A stretch of DNA of 64,000 nt from Sphingopyxis italica (lineage in GTDB: Bacteria > Pseudomonadota > Alphaproteobacteria > Sphingomonadales > Sphingomonadaceae), in contig NZ_JAATIT010000004.1 of the NCBI RefSeq assembly GCF_011926545.1, positions 473,796 through 537,795 of the forward strand, given 5' to 3'. The notes beneath the pieces are model-generated. The model did no database searches and was not told the origin of the DNA. It saw only the letters and a program-made list of their open reading frames with translations. Of this stretch, positions 1-8,124 are shown piece after piece (within the stretch, counting starts at the first letter, position 1; the number at the start of each line of letters is the position of its first letter). The position numbers were made by a program, and so were the translations under genes.

Positions 1-635
1 AAGGCCGCGCCTTCTGCGCCGGGCTCGATCTTTCGAGCCTCGCGGGCGATCGCGATCCGGGCGCGAGCAGCGCGGGCGGTGGCCTGTCGGGCCGGACGCG
101 CGGGATAGCGAACAACGCGCAATATGCGGCGTGGGGCTGGCGTGAGCTGCCGGTGCCGGTGATCGCCGCCGTTCATGGCGTCGCCTTCGGCGCGGGCAGC
201 CAGATCATGGCGGCCGCCGACATCCGCATCGTTCACCCCGACACGCGGATCGCGATCATGGAAATGCGCTGGGGCCTCGTCCCCGATGTCGCTGGCATGG
301 CGCTGTGGCGCACGCAGGTCGCCGACGATGTCCTGCGCGAGCTCATTTATACCAACCGCGAATTCAACGGGTCCGAGGCGAAACTGCTCGGCTTCGCGAC
401 GCATGTATCGGACGATCCGCTGGCGCGGGCGATGGAGCTTGCCGAAGTGATCGCCGACAAGAATCCTCACGCGATCCGCGGTGCGAAGCGGCTGTGCAAC
501 ATGCTCGGTCATGCGAGCGATGCCGAAATATTGCAGGCCGAAAGCGACGAGCAAGTGAAGGTTATCCGGACCCCGAACCAGATGGAAGCGGTGATGGCAG
601 GGATGCAGAAGCGAAAGCCGAATTTTACCGACTAG
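1..635 (+). CDS. Enoyl-CoA hydratase/isomerase (crotonase) family protein, 5' truncated by window edge
   Basis: The reading frame is open from base 3 to the stop at 635, so the gene starts left of the window and a start at 153 would remove conserved sequence. The visible part begins with GRAFCAGLDLSS, the first oxyanion-hole element of crotonases, and continues with AAVHGVAFGAGSQIMAAAD, the second oxyanion-hole glycine region. The C-terminal helical part (KNPHAIRGAKRLCN) is also typical. Such enzymes hydrate trans-2-enoyl-CoA or carry out related acyl-CoA reactions in the cytoplasm. The exact substrate cannot be read from this fragment. The catalytic Glu pair of classical hydratases is not clearly placed, so isomerase or another crotonase activity is possible. 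Confidence 0.88.
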   Translation, partial: GRAFCAGLDLSSLAGDRDPGASSAGGGLSGRTRGIANNAQYAAWGWRELPVPVIAAVHGVAFGAGSQIMAAADIRIVHPDTRIAIMEMRWGLVPDVAGMALWRTQVADDVLRELIYTNREFNGSEAKLLGFATHVSDDPLARAMELAEVIADKNPHAIRGAKRLCNMLGHASDAEILQAESDEQVKVIRTPNQMEAVMAGMQKRKPNFTD

Positions 636-652
636 AGCCCGAGTTCCGATAT

Positions 653-737
653 CCCGTTCGTGTCGAGCGAAGTCGAGACACCCATCGAGATCGCGCCAGG
701 CTGAGGGGCATCTCGACTTCGCTCGATGCGAGCGGGC
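653..737. repeat. Inverted repeat, family R4 (CGAGCGAAGTCGAGA type)
   Basis: Arms cccgttcgtgtcgagcgaag and cttcgctcgatgcgagcggg face each other across about 40 bases between the hydratase stop and the ATP12 stop. A second full copy lies at 26564-26645 and a half copy at 33391-33408. It separates two convergent genes and could work as a transcription end, although no clear T run follows. Confidence 0.75.
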
Positions 738-744
738 TTCTGGA

Positions 745-1434
745 TTAGAGAAAATTTAGAAACCGTGCCGCATTGTCCCAGTCGCGTTTGTGAATGGCGC
801 GCGCCTTTTGCGCCTCGCCGTCGGCGCCCCAGCGGCGCTCCTGATAGAGTTCGTCGAGACTGACCGAGTTCCAAAGAATATCGGCTTCGAATGCGTCCTC
901 GATCAACGCGAGGCCGGCGACGAGCGAGCCGCCGATCGTCACCAGCGGCGTCAGCGCGGCGAGGCGCCAATGATCCTGCGCCAGCACTGCATCGCGCAGT
1001 GCCGCGACCGTCGCCGCGGGTTGGTCGACCGGCAGCACACCTTGCGTCAGCGTGAATTCGACGCCGTAGTGCGCCTCGGCCCAAGCGAGCAGGGGGTTCC
1101 ACGCCGCCGCCTGTTCGGCCTGGAGCGCCGCGTCGCGCGCGTCGCGGTAACAGAAGAGGTCGCTTTGCGCATAAGCCGCGACCGGCGCGGCAAAGGCGGC
1201 AGGGTCCGGCGCCGCAAGATCGATCGCGGCGTTGGCGAGCCCCGTCATCGGCATCGCCGCGGGATCGATCGTCTCGCCAGCCTCGCGCCATTCGGCAGCG
1301 ACGGCTTCGGCAAGCATGGCGTTCGCGACCGCCAGCGGCGCGCGCTGCGGCGTGCGCACCGGCCGCCCGTCGAGCGCGATGCCCCAGCCGCCGTCTTCGG
1401 CGACGACGGCAACCTCTTTCCAGAAGTGCTTCAC
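745..1434 (-). CDS. ATP12 family F1-ATPase assembly chaperone
   Basis: The 229-residue product begins VKHFWKEVAVV and has the ATP12 hallmarks: GWGIALDGRPVRTP near residue 20, LPVDQP in the middle, and a C-terminal DELYQERRWGAD region. In mitochondria and alphaproteobacteria this family binds the F1 alpha subunit before ATP synthase assembly. I chose the GTG at 1434 because the GTGA there overlaps the stop of the upstream gene by 4 bases and is preceded by AAAGAG. Longer upstream extensions in the same frame are arginine-rich and overlap the neighbour, so they are not credible. It lies last in a run of minus-strand genes and is translationally coupled to the small membrane protein. Confidence 0.85.
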   Translation of the reverse strand: MKHFWKEVAVVAEDGGWGIALDGRPVRTPQRAPLAVANAMLAEAVAAEWREAGETIDPAAMPMTGLANAAIDLAAPDPAAFAAPVAAYAQSDLFCYRDARDAALQAEQAAAWNPLLAWAEAHYGVEFTLTQGVLPVDQPAATVAALRDAVLAQDHWRLAALTPLVTIGGSLVAGLALIEDAFEADILWNSVSLDELYQERRWGADGEAQKARAIHKRDWDNAARFLNFL

Positions 1435-1667
1435 CGCTCTTTGGGTGAACGCCAGCGGCGCGCGAGCAGCAGCGGCATTACCGCGAAATCGAACGCGCCG
1501 ACCAGCACGATCGCGACGCCGATCCAGCGGTCGGTCGGCTGGCCCGCGAGCGAAAAACCGCCGCCCATCAGGATGAAGCCGATCGCCACAAAGGCGGCGC
1601 CCATAAGGCGCATGATCGAGAGGACAAAGAAGCGTTTCTTGGCAAGAGCATCGTCGGCTTGGGTCAT
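1431..1667 (-). CDS. Small two-helix membrane protein, unknown function
   Basis: The 78-residue product has a charged N-terminus (MTQADDALAKKR) and two hydrophobic stretches, about residues 13-38 and 48-68, with a short polar turn (GQPTDRW) between them, ending in a basic tail (RRWRSPKER). It is likely an inner-membrane protein with both ends in the cytoplasm. Its stop overlaps the ATP12 start in a GTGA, so the two are probably co-translated. I do not recognise a named family. The coupling suggests a link to ATP synthase assembly, but that is only inference from position. Confidence 0.7.
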   Translation of the reverse strand: MTQADDALAKKRFFVLSIMRLMGAAFVAIGFILMGGGFSLAGQPTDRWIGVAIVLVGAFDFAVMPLLLARRWRSPKER

Positions 1668-1676
1668 GCGTCCTCC

Positions 1677-2285
1677 CTATCGCCGCCAAGGTGTCGCATC
1701 AACTGCGCGAGCGCGCCATGGCCGCTCGCCTCGACCCCCCGCGATCACACGCTCGCGCTCGTCGGCGGACTTGTTCTGCGACAGCTTGATCGTCGGACGC
1801 CACGCGGCGATCCGCATCTCGAAGCCGACAATGGCGCCGGTCATCTTGCTGAAGAGTGCGGGGTTCATCTTGGCTCGCGTCCATGGCGGATGGGCGCCGA
1901 TGCGAGCCTCATGCGCTGCGGACAAAGTGTCGAGCTGCGCTACCAGTTCGGCGCCATCGAGCTTGCGCGCCACGCCTTCCATCTCGATCGCCACATAATT
2001 CCACGTCGGCACCTGATCGGCATCGGTGTACCAGCTCGCGCTGACATAGGCGTCGGGGCCCTGCACGACGGCGAGCGCGCTCGCGCCGCTCAGGTGGCGG
2101 GTGAGCGCATTGCCGCGCGCGAGGTGGAATTGCAGCGTGGCCCGGTCGTCGCTCAACACCACTGGCGCATGCGCGACGCGTGGCCCGTCGGGCGTGCTCG
2201 CAAAGATCGCGGCAAAGCCGATCTCGCGCACGAGCAATTCGGCGAGATCGTCCTGCCGCGGGCGGAAGGCGGAATTGGGGTGCAT
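1677..2285 (-). CDS. PaiB-type FMN-binding protein
   Basis: The 202-residue product starts MHPNSAFRP and carries the PaiB pattern: a split-barrel flavin-binding fold with ASWYTDADQVPTWNYVAIE in the centre and HPPWTRAKMNPALFSKM near residue 150. Bacillus PaiB was first described as a negative transcriptional regulator of protease and sporulation genes, but most homologues are FMN- or haem-binding proteins of unclear role. The start ATG shares its first base with the TGA of the upstream pseudouridine synthase, which indicates coupling. No DNA-binding motif is evident, so a redox or stress role is as likely as regulation. Confidence 0.82.
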   Translation of the reverse strand: MHPNSAFRPRQDDLAELLVREIGFAAIFASTPDGPRVAHAPVVLSDDRATLQFHLARGNALTRHLSGASALAVVQGPDAYVSASWYTDADQVPTWNYVAIEMEGVARKLDGAELVAQLDTLSAAHEARIGAHPPWTRAKMNPALFSKMTGAIVGFEMRIAAWRPTIKLSQNKSADERERVIAGGRGERPWRARAVDATPWRR

Positions 2286-3508
2286 CAGCTTGCTTTGGGT
2301 GGGCGCGCCGCATGTTTCTTCGCGCTCGGCTTCTTGCCGGCAAGCTTCTTGGGCGCGGGTTTGCCGGGTTTCGCCTTGGCTTTCGGCTTTGGCTTGCCGA
2401 CGAAATCGGTGGGCTTGCCCTCGGCCGTACGCCCGCGCCGTTCGCCGCGCCGTGCCTTGCGGATCTGCTTGCTGTGCGCTTTCGCTTGCGCCTTCAGCGC
2501 CGATTTGGGCGGCGGACCTTTTTCGCCCGCCTCGATCCCGATATCGCCGAGCAGCAGGTCGAAGCCCAGATCGTCGAGGCTCGCGGCGAAATGATCGGGC
2601 AGTTCGGCGCTGATATCGATTGCGCCGCCGTCGGGATGATCGATACGTAGCCGGCGGCTGTGGAGGTGCATCTTGCGGCTGATCGTGCCGGTCAGGAACG
2701 CGCCCTTGCCGCCATATTTTCCGTCGCCGACGATCGGGTGGCCGATCGCCGCCATATGGACGCGCAGCTGATGGGTGCGCCCCGTCAGCGGCTGCAGTTC
2801 GACCCACGCCGCGCTGTTCCCCGCGCGCTCGATCACGCGGTAGCGCGTCTTCGATGCGAGGCCGCTGTCGTGGACGTGCATTTTCTCGCCGCCCGAACCG
2901 GGCTGCTTGGCGAGCGGCAGGTCGATCTCGCCCTGCTGGATGTCGGGCACGCCGACAATCAGCGCCCAATAGGTCTTTTTCGCGCTGCGGTTCGAAAAGC
3001 TCTTGGCGAAATAGGCTGCGGCGCGCGGGGTGCGCGCGATCAGCAGCGCGCCCGACGTATCCTTGTCGAGCCGGTGGACGAGCTTCGGCCGCGTCGGTCC
3101 GTCGAATTTCAGCGCATCGAGCAGGCCGTCGACGTGCTGCTCGGTCTTCGTGCCGCCTTGCGTCGCGAGTCCCGGAAGCTTGTTGAGTATGATCGCGCTC
3201 GCATCGCGGTGGATCATCATCCCCGTCGCCAGTTCGACATCGGCGTCGGTCAGCGGCCGCCCCTTGCGCGCCGGCCGCGCCACGGTCTCGACCGGCGGCG
3301 TGGGCATGACGAGTTTCTGTCCGGTCGCGATGCGATCCGACACATCGGCCTTTTTGCCGTCGAGCGTCAGCTGGCCCGAGCGCGCCCAGCGCGCGAGTAG
3401 TGCGTGCGGCGTCCCTTCGCGGTGACGCTTGAACCAGCGGTCGAGCCGGATGCCGTCATCCTCCTCGGCTATCGTTGCGCTGTCGAGCGGGGTTCTGGCG
3501 TCCGTCAT
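2285..3508 (-). CDS. RluC/RluD-type 23S rRNA pseudouridine synthase with basic C-terminal tail
   Basis: The 407-residue protein has an N-terminal S4-like RNA-binding domain (IRLDRWFKRH, then WARSGQLTLDGKKAD) and a catalytic domain with KLVHRLDKDTSGALL, whose Asp is the family nucleophile, and GRTHQLRVHMA. It converts uridine to pseudouridine in RNA, most likely 23S rRNA; the target sites are not readable. The last 80 residues or so are an unusual run of Lys, Arg, Ala and Pro that probably binds RNA nonspecifically. The ATG at 3508 overlaps the crcB stop by 4 bases, so the start is well supported and the genes are coupled. Confidence 0.9.
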   Translation of the reverse strand: MTDARTPLDSATIAEEDDGIRLDRWFKRHREGTPHALLARWARSGQLTLDGKKADVSDRIATGQKLVMPTPPVETVARPARKGRPLTDADVELATGMMIHRDASAIILNKLPGLATQGGTKTEQHVDGLLDALKFDGPTRPKLVHRLDKDTSGALLIARTPRAAAYFAKSFSNRSAKKTYWALIVGVPDIQQGEIDLPLAKQPGSGGEKMHVHDSGLASKTRYRVIERAGNSAAWVELQPLTGRTHQLRVHMAAIGHPIVGDGKYGGKGAFLTGTISRKMHLHSRRLRIDHPDGGAIDISAELPDHFAASLDDLGFDLLLGDIGIEAGEKGPPPKSALKAQAKAHSKQIRKARRGERRGRTAEGKPTDFVGKPKPKAKAKPGKPAPKKLAGKKPSAKKHAARPPKAS

Positions 3509-3885
3509 GCCGGCACCTGCCGCATCAGGAACAGGCCGAGCCCGCAAGCGGCGATCGCGCCGGTCACCGACGCGAGGACATAGGCGGCCGCTTGCGCTTC
3601 ATGGCCGCGTTCGAAAAGCATCCAGAATTCCATGCTGAAAGAGGAAAAGGTCGTGAAACCGCCGAGGATCCCGACGCCGATGAGCAACCGCGCGGTTTCG
3701 CCGCCATCGCTGCCGCGCGCAAGCGTGCCGACGAGCACGCCCATTAACAGGCTGCCGGCGATATTGATCGTCAGCGTCTCCCACGGGAAACCGGGGCCGA
3801 GCCGCGCGAGTATCGCCTGCCCGACGAGATGGCGCGCACCGGCGCCGATCGCGCCGCCGATCATGACGGGAAACAGGCTGTGCAT
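3505..3885 (-). CDS. crcB: CrcB (Fluc) fluoride ion channel
   Basis: The 126-residue membrane protein has four hydrophobic helices and the Fluc family signatures GGAIGAGARHLVG at the N-terminus, INIAGSLLMGVLVGTL in the second helix, and GGFTTFSSFSMEF in the third, which holds the Phe and Ser/Thr residues of the pore. Such proteins form antiparallel dimers that export toxic fluoride across the inner membrane. Length is normal for the family. No fluoride riboswitch motif is recognisable upstream. Its stop overlaps the start of the pseudouridine synthase gene. Confidence 0.92.
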   Translation of the reverse strand: MHSLFPVMIGGAIGAGARHLVGQAILARLGPGFPWETLTINIAGSLLMGVLVGTLARGSDGGETARLLIGVGILGGFTTFSSFSMEFWMLFERGHEAQAAAYVLASVTGAIAACGLGLFLMRQVPA

Positions 3886-3930
3886 GGTTTCGCCCTAGCC
3901 GGAAACGGCGGCAAGGCAAAGGCGGCATTG

Positions 3931-4506
3931 CTATGCGTCGGGCGGCATCAACGCTGTCGCGGGCCGCTCGTGGGTCGCCCGCCAGTCGGCGGGACGGATG
4001 AAGTCGCCCCGCCAGATGCTGCGGCGCTTCGCCTGGGCCTCGCCTTCTTCGGGCAGATAGGCGTCGCTCGTCGACACCGCCCAGCCCGACCGCACCATTT
4101 CGGCGCCGAGGTCGATGCCGTCGGGGAAGGGGGCGGTGCGACAGGCGGCGAGCGTGCGTCCATAATGGTCCTTCGCCGCGAGTTCGCAATGAAGCGGCCC
4201 GCGGCCGGCCAGCTTTTCGAGCGCCGTCCGCGCTTCGCGGCCGCACGGCCAGCGCGTGGCGGCGCTACCGCAATCCTGCCGATATTCGACCGCGTCGAGG
4301 CCGGTCAGACGAATGGTCAAGGTCGCCCCCTCCTGCCTTGCCGTCAGGCTGTCGCCGTCGATCACCTGCACCAGCGGCACGGTTGCGACCGGCGCGGGCA
4401 GCCATATCCATGCCGCAAACGCCAGCCCGCCAAGCAGAATGAGCGCCAGCAGCGACCGGAAACGCCGCCGCCACCGCAACCGCGTCAAAGAAAGGCCGGG
4501 CTTCAT
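3931..4506 (-). CDS. Membrane-anchored staphylococcal-nuclease-like (SNase) protein
   Basis: The 191-residue product has a basic N-terminus, one membrane segment (about residues 18-36, LLALILLGGLAFAAWIW) and then an SNase domain. Motifs VIDGDSL, TIRLTGLDAVE and DHYGRTLAACR match the Ca-binding Asp, the first catalytic Arg plus Glu, and the second catalytic Arg of thermonuclease. It probably acts outside the cytoplasmic membrane on DNA or RNA phosphodiesters. A second SNase-like protein is encoded at 39659-40234. It stands alone, not overlapping its neighbours. Confidence 0.8.
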   Translation of the reverse strand: MKPGLSLTRLRWRRRFRSLLALILLGGLAFAAWIWLPAPVATVPLVQVIDGDSLTARQEGATLTIRLTGLDAVEYRQDCGSAATRWPCGREARTALEKLAGRGPLHCELAAKDHYGRTLAACRTAPFPDGIDLGAEMVRSGWAVSTSDAYLPEEGEAQAKRRSIWRGDFIRPADWRATHERPATALMPPDA

Positions 4507-4739
4507 AAGGATCGACTGGCGCGCGCGCAGCGGTTTGGCAAGCGTGAATAATCGGTTGACGATGAGAACAAAGCATGTCCAAAATGGACCTAATCAGTTC
4601 CGCCGCGGCGGGCCGAATTGGACGCCGCCATCGGGCTTGAGTCCGGATTGGCGGCAAACAGGAACGAACAAAAGGGGAATGATGCCGAAATGACGGCATG
4701 ATCACGCCAGGGTGGAGCGATGGCAAGGGGGACGGCATT

Positions 4740-5765
4740 ATGATCGATCAGGATATCATTGATGGCGGGATGGGCGCATCGGCGGTCCATGCCCGCCCGC
4801 TTGCGGCGCTGCGAGGGCCGATCGCCAAGGGCAGCGCATCGCCGCTCCTGTTTATCGGGCCGCGCGACGACTGGTCCGACATGGCGTCCCTGGCGGATGT
4901 GCGTCTTGCCGGCATAGCGTCCCCATCCGGCGCGGCCGACACTATCCGGCGGATGCCGACGCTCGACATCGTCTGGCTCGCCGCGGCGGAGACGGTCGAA
5001 GCCGATATGCTTGCCGGGATATGCGCGGCGACCGAAGAGGGCGGCTGCAACCTGATCTGCGAAACCGCGCTGGAGGCGCTCGATCGCGTGGCCGCGGCCG
5101 TCCCCGCGTCGGTCAATGTCCAGTTCCTCGTCGATGCCGATCCGGCCGACCGGCTCGTCGCATTGGCAGCGGCCCGGCGCACGCGCGACTGGACCCTCAA
5201 CGATGTCGCGCGCGGCGATGCGATGGAGCGGATCGACCGGTTGCAGGAAGAGGTCGCCCGCATCTCGCGCCTGTTGGGGGACCTGGCGGCACAAAGTGGC
5301 GGGCTTCCCGGCGCGCCGGCGGGTTTTGCGCCGCGCGGCGAGGAGTTTGCGGATTATCCGGGTCAGGTGCGCGCGCCGGCGCGGGACTATGCCGCGATGC
5401 CGCGCAGCTTCGTTCCCGAAGAACGAACGCTCGACCGGCAGCGTGCGAAAGCGGTGCGGCGGATGCTGCGTCAGCGGCGCATGCGTGAACAATATTTCCC
5501 CGCCGATCTGTTCGCCGATCCGGCGTGGGACATGTTACTCGACCTTTATGCCGCGCGGCTCGAACGCCAGCCGGTCTCCGTGTCGAGCCTGTGCATCGCG
5601 GCCGCGGTTCCCGCAACCACGGCGCTGCGCTGGATCAAGACGATGACCGACGCGGGTCTTTTCGTGCGCGAGGCCGATCCGCACGACGGCCGGCGCATCT
5701 TCATCGCGCTGGCCGAAGGCGCATGCGATGCGCTCGCACGCTATTTCGAGGCGCTCGAAGAATAA
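4740..5765 (+). CDS. MarR-like winged-helix protein with receiver-like N-terminal domain
   Basis: The 341-residue product combines an N-terminal alpha/beta domain (about residues 35-165, LLFIGPRDDW, LDIVWLAAAE, VNVQFLVDAD) resembling a response-regulator fold, a coiled-coil stretch (MERIDRLQEEVARISRLL), a linker, and a C-terminal winged helix (about 265-340) with RQPVSVSSLCIAAAVPATTA as helix-turn-helix and HDGRRIFIAL as wing. The fold suggests a transcription regulator. No phosphorylatable Asp is obvious, so it may not be a classical receiver. I chose the ATG at 4740 because AAGGGGG lies just upstream; an in-frame ATG at 4698 lacks such a site. Confidence 0.7.
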   Translation: MIDQDIIDGGMGASAVHARPLAALRGPIAKGSASPLLFIGPRDDWSDMASLADVRLAGIASPSGAADTIRRMPTLDIVWLAAAETVEADMLAGICAATEEGGCNLICETALEALDRVAAAVPASVNVQFLVDADPADRLVALAAARRTRDWTLNDVARGDAMERIDRLQEEVARISRLLGDLAAQSGGLPGAPAGFAPRGEEFADYPGQVRAPARDYAAMPRSFVPEERTLDRQRAKAVRRMLRQRRMREQYFPADLFADPAWDMLLDLYAARLERQPVSVSSLCIAAAVPATTALRWIKTMTDAGLFVREADPHDGRRIFIALAEGACDALARYFEALEE

Positions 5766-5803
5766 GCGTGGTCCGGCCGTCGCGAGCCCGCTAGCTTCGC
5801 GCG

Positions 5804-6316
5804 ATGAAAGATGCCGTCGAAGTGGTCGTGAACGACCGGATGCAGCAGGGCTATCGCTATAGGCGAACCGCGCCGATGGGCGGGTGTTTCGATCCCGGTT
5901 TCGAGCCCGAACTGACGCCAGCCGAGATGCTGAACCTCGGCATATTCTGCGGCAAATATATGACCGACTGCACCGCCGAATTCCCGGCGAGCTGGTTCAG
6001 GCGCGCGAAGCTCGCGCCCGAACGCCCCGACTGTTCGCTGAACTATTTCGGGATTCGGGCCAGCGTGTCGCTCCGCGTCTGGATCGAGAAGGGCTGGATC
6101 CATCCCGACGATCCGCGGGGCTGGTTTCAATGGTATTGCCGCTATTATTCTGGGCGGCGGATGCCGGACGAGGATCGCCGCCAGATCGCGCGATGGCGGG
6201 CGTTCCGGCGCCACGCCGCGCAGATACGCAAGCATTGCGAGCCGGGCGATCCCTTTTGCCGGCCGAAGCAACGGCAAGCGCTGCTGCAATGGGCCTATGA
6301 CAGCCGCGATATCTAG
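5804..6316 (+). CDS. Conserved hypothetical protein
   Basis: The 170-residue product is rich in Trp, Tyr, Arg and Cys (GKYMTDCTAEFPASWF, NYFGIRASVSLRVWIE, GWFQWYCRYYSGRRMP, CEPGDPFCRPKQRQALLQW). No signal peptide or membrane helix is visible. I have seen such domains as stand-alone proteins in bacteria but know no established function. The central Tyr/Arg-rich motif and C-terminal basic helices would fit nucleic acid binding, which is speculation. It follows the MarR-like gene by 38 bases on the same strand and may share its transcript. Confidence 0.6.
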   Translation: MKDAVEVVVNDRMQQGYRYRRTAPMGGCFDPGFEPELTPAEMLNLGIFCGKYMTDCTAEFPASWFRRAKLAPERPDCSLNYFGIRASVSLRVWIEKGWIHPDDPRGWFQWYCRYYSGRRMPDEDRRQIARWRAFRRHAAQIRKHCEPGDPFCRPKQRQALLQWAYDSRDI

Positions 6317-6388
6317 CGACGGGTTAAAGACATTTCGCTTCAGGCGGGCGCGCACTATGTAACCCCCACATCAAGGGAGTTTTCGCCG

Positions 6389-7360
6389 ATGCCGATCATG
6401 GCCGCCCGCGTCTATCATGCCGGCAAGCTCGTCCGCGACCTCGGCCCGGACGAGGCGATTCCGGAGGATTGCGACCCCGGCGATTTTTTCTGGCTCGGCC
6501 TCTACGAGCCGACGCCGGCCGAGCTTGCCGGTATCGCCAGGCGGTTCGGCCTGCATCCGCTCGCGGTCGAGGATGCGCTGAAGGCGAACCAACTCCCCAA
6601 GGTTGAAACCTATGGCGACCAGCTGTTCGTCATCTCCCGCACCGCCAATCTCGACGGCGATACGATCCAGCCGGGGGAGACGGCCTTCTTCATCGGTCCG
6701 CATTTCTTCGTCAGCGTCCGCCACGGGTCGGCGCGGACGCACACCGACGTCCGGGCGCGGCTCGAAACCCTGCCGGCGAAACTCGCGCACGGCCCCGACT
6801 ATGTTCTCTATGCGGTGCTTGATTTCATTGTCGACGGCTATTTCCCGGTGATCGATGCGATCGAGGAGCGGATGTTGGGGGTCGAGGACAGCGTGATGGA
6901 CACGCCGCTCGACGCTTCGGAAATTCGCCACCTTTACAAGCAGCGGCACGAGATCATCCGTTTCCAGCGGCTGGTCGGGATGATGAAGGAGGTCGCCGGC
7001 CGTTTGACGACCGACGATGATCTGCCGAATATCGACGCCGCGGTGCGCCCCTTTTACCGCGACGTCTGGGACCATGTGCAGCGCGCCGAATATCGTCTCA
7101 ACGGGCTGCGCGACATTGCCGCGTCGGTGATCGAAACCAACGGCATGCTCGAACAGCAGCGTCAGGGCGTGATCACGCGGCAGCTCGCCGCCTGGGCGGC
7201 GATCCTCGCCGTGCCGACCGCGATCGCCGGCATCTACGGCATGAATTTCGAGTTCATGCCCGAACTCGACTGGGCCTTTGGCTATCCGTTCGCGCTGGCC
7301 CTGATCTTTGGCGGTTCGGGGCTCGTCTTCTGGCGCTTCAAGCACATCGGCTGGCTTTGA
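6389..7360 (+). CDS. corA: CorA family magnesium/divalent metal transporter
   Basis: The 323-residue protein has the large cytoplasmic alpha/beta and helical funnel domain, then two C-terminal membrane helices. The loop between them carries the invariant GMN motif (AGIYGMNFEFMPELDWAFGY). It forms a homopentameric channel for Mg2+, possibly Co2+ or Ni2+, in the inner membrane. Length and organisation are normal. AAGGGAG lies about 12 bases before the chosen ATG. It is a single gene followed by a tRNA gene. Confidence 0.92.
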   Translation: MPIMAARVYHAGKLVRDLGPDEAIPEDCDPGDFFWLGLYEPTPAELAGIARRFGLHPLAVEDALKANQLPKVETYGDQLFVISRTANLDGDTIQPGETAFFIGPHFFVSVRHGSARTHTDVRARLETLPAKLAHGPDYVLYAVLDFIVDGYFPVIDAIEERMLGVEDSVMDTPLDASEIRHLYKQRHEIIRFQRLVGMMKEVAGRLTTDDDLPNIDAAVRPFYRDVWDHVQRAEYRLNGLRDIAASVIETNGMLEQQRQGVITRQLAAWAAILAVPTAIAGIYGMNFEFMPELDWAFGYPFALALIFGGSGLVFWRFKHIGWL

Positions 7361-7437
7361 CCTCTCGCGACGCATCGCTTGCCAGGGGCGGAGGCTTGTG
7401 GCAGGGGCGCACATCCCGCTGATGGCGACATTATTGG

Positions 7438-7513
7438 GGGCGCTTAGCTCAGTTGGTAGAGCATCTCGTTTACACCGAGAGGGTCGGCGGTTCGAGCCCG
7501 TCAGCGCCCACCA
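7438..7513 (+). tRNA. tRNA-Val (anticodon TAC)
   Basis: A complete 76-base cloverleaf is visible. The acceptor stem gggcgct pairs with agcgccc, the D arm is gctcagttggtagagc, the anticodon stem-loop is ctcgtttacaccgag with anticodon TAC (reads GTA and related Val codons), the T arm is gtcggcggttcgagcccg, and the 3' CCA is encoded. Nothing suggests an integrated element at its 3' end; a normal GFA-family gene follows. Confidence 0.97.
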
Positions 7514-7575
7514 CGAACCTTCCTTTCGATCGCGCGTTGGCGCTAGCGACCCTTAATCGCGCGAAAGGACATTCC

Positions 7576-8073
7576 ATGCCGACCAAACTCGATGGCTCTT
7601 GCCGCTGCGGCGCGGTTCGCTTTTCGGTGAAGAGCCACACGCCCGCTCCGTATCAGCTCTGTTATTGTTCGATCTGCCGCAAGCAGCAGGGCGGCGGTGG
7701 CTATGCGATCAACCTCGGCGCCGACGCGACGAGCCTGACGATCGATGGCGAGGAGCATCTGGGCCTCTATCGCGCGCGGATCGAGGATGACGAGCATCCG
7801 ATATGCAAGCTGTCGAGTGGCGAACGGCGCTTCTGCCGTGAGTGCGGGTCGGCTCTATGGCTCTTGGATCCGGACTGGCCCGAACTCGTCCATCCCTTCG
7901 CAAGCGCGATCGATTCGGAGCTACCGACGCCGCCGTCACGCGTTCATCTGATGCTCAAATACAGGGCCGGCTGGGTCGAACCCGCCATCGGACCCGACGA
8001 TGCGGCCTTCGACCTCTATTCTGAAAAATCGATCGAGGAATGGCACAAGGACGAAGGCGTCTGGGTTGCTTGA
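7576..8073 (+). CDS. GFA (glutathione-dependent formaldehyde-activating) family protein
   Basis: The 165-residue product has the zinc-binding Cys pattern of the GFA fold: GSCRCGAVRFSV, CYCSICRKQQG and FCRECGSALW. The founding member catalyses S-hydroxymethylglutathione formation, but most family members are uncharacterised carbon-sulfur lyase-like or thiol-adduct proteins. The start at 7576 has GAAAGGA 6 bases upstream; an in-frame extension would run back into the tRNA gene and is not credible. It appears to be monocistronic. Confidence 0.85.
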   Translation: MPTKLDGSCRCGAVRFSVKSHTPAPYQLCYCSICRKQQGGGGYAINLGADATSLTIDGEEHLGLYRARIEDDEHPICKLSSGERRFCRECGSALWLLDPDWPELVHPFASAIDSELPTPPSRVHLMLKYRAGWVEPAIGPDDAAFDLYSEKSIEEWHKDEGVWVA

Positions 8074-8124
8074 TCTCGCCCCCGATCGGGCTAAGGGCAG
8101 CTATCCGGAAAAGAGGTTGCCGCC

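Noticed and set aside
3500..4000. Fluoride riboswitch upstream of crcB
   Set aside because: No conserved pseudoknot sequence is visible in the short spacer.
7453..7575. Longer start for the GFA protein
   Set aside because: The extension lies in the tRNA-Val gene.
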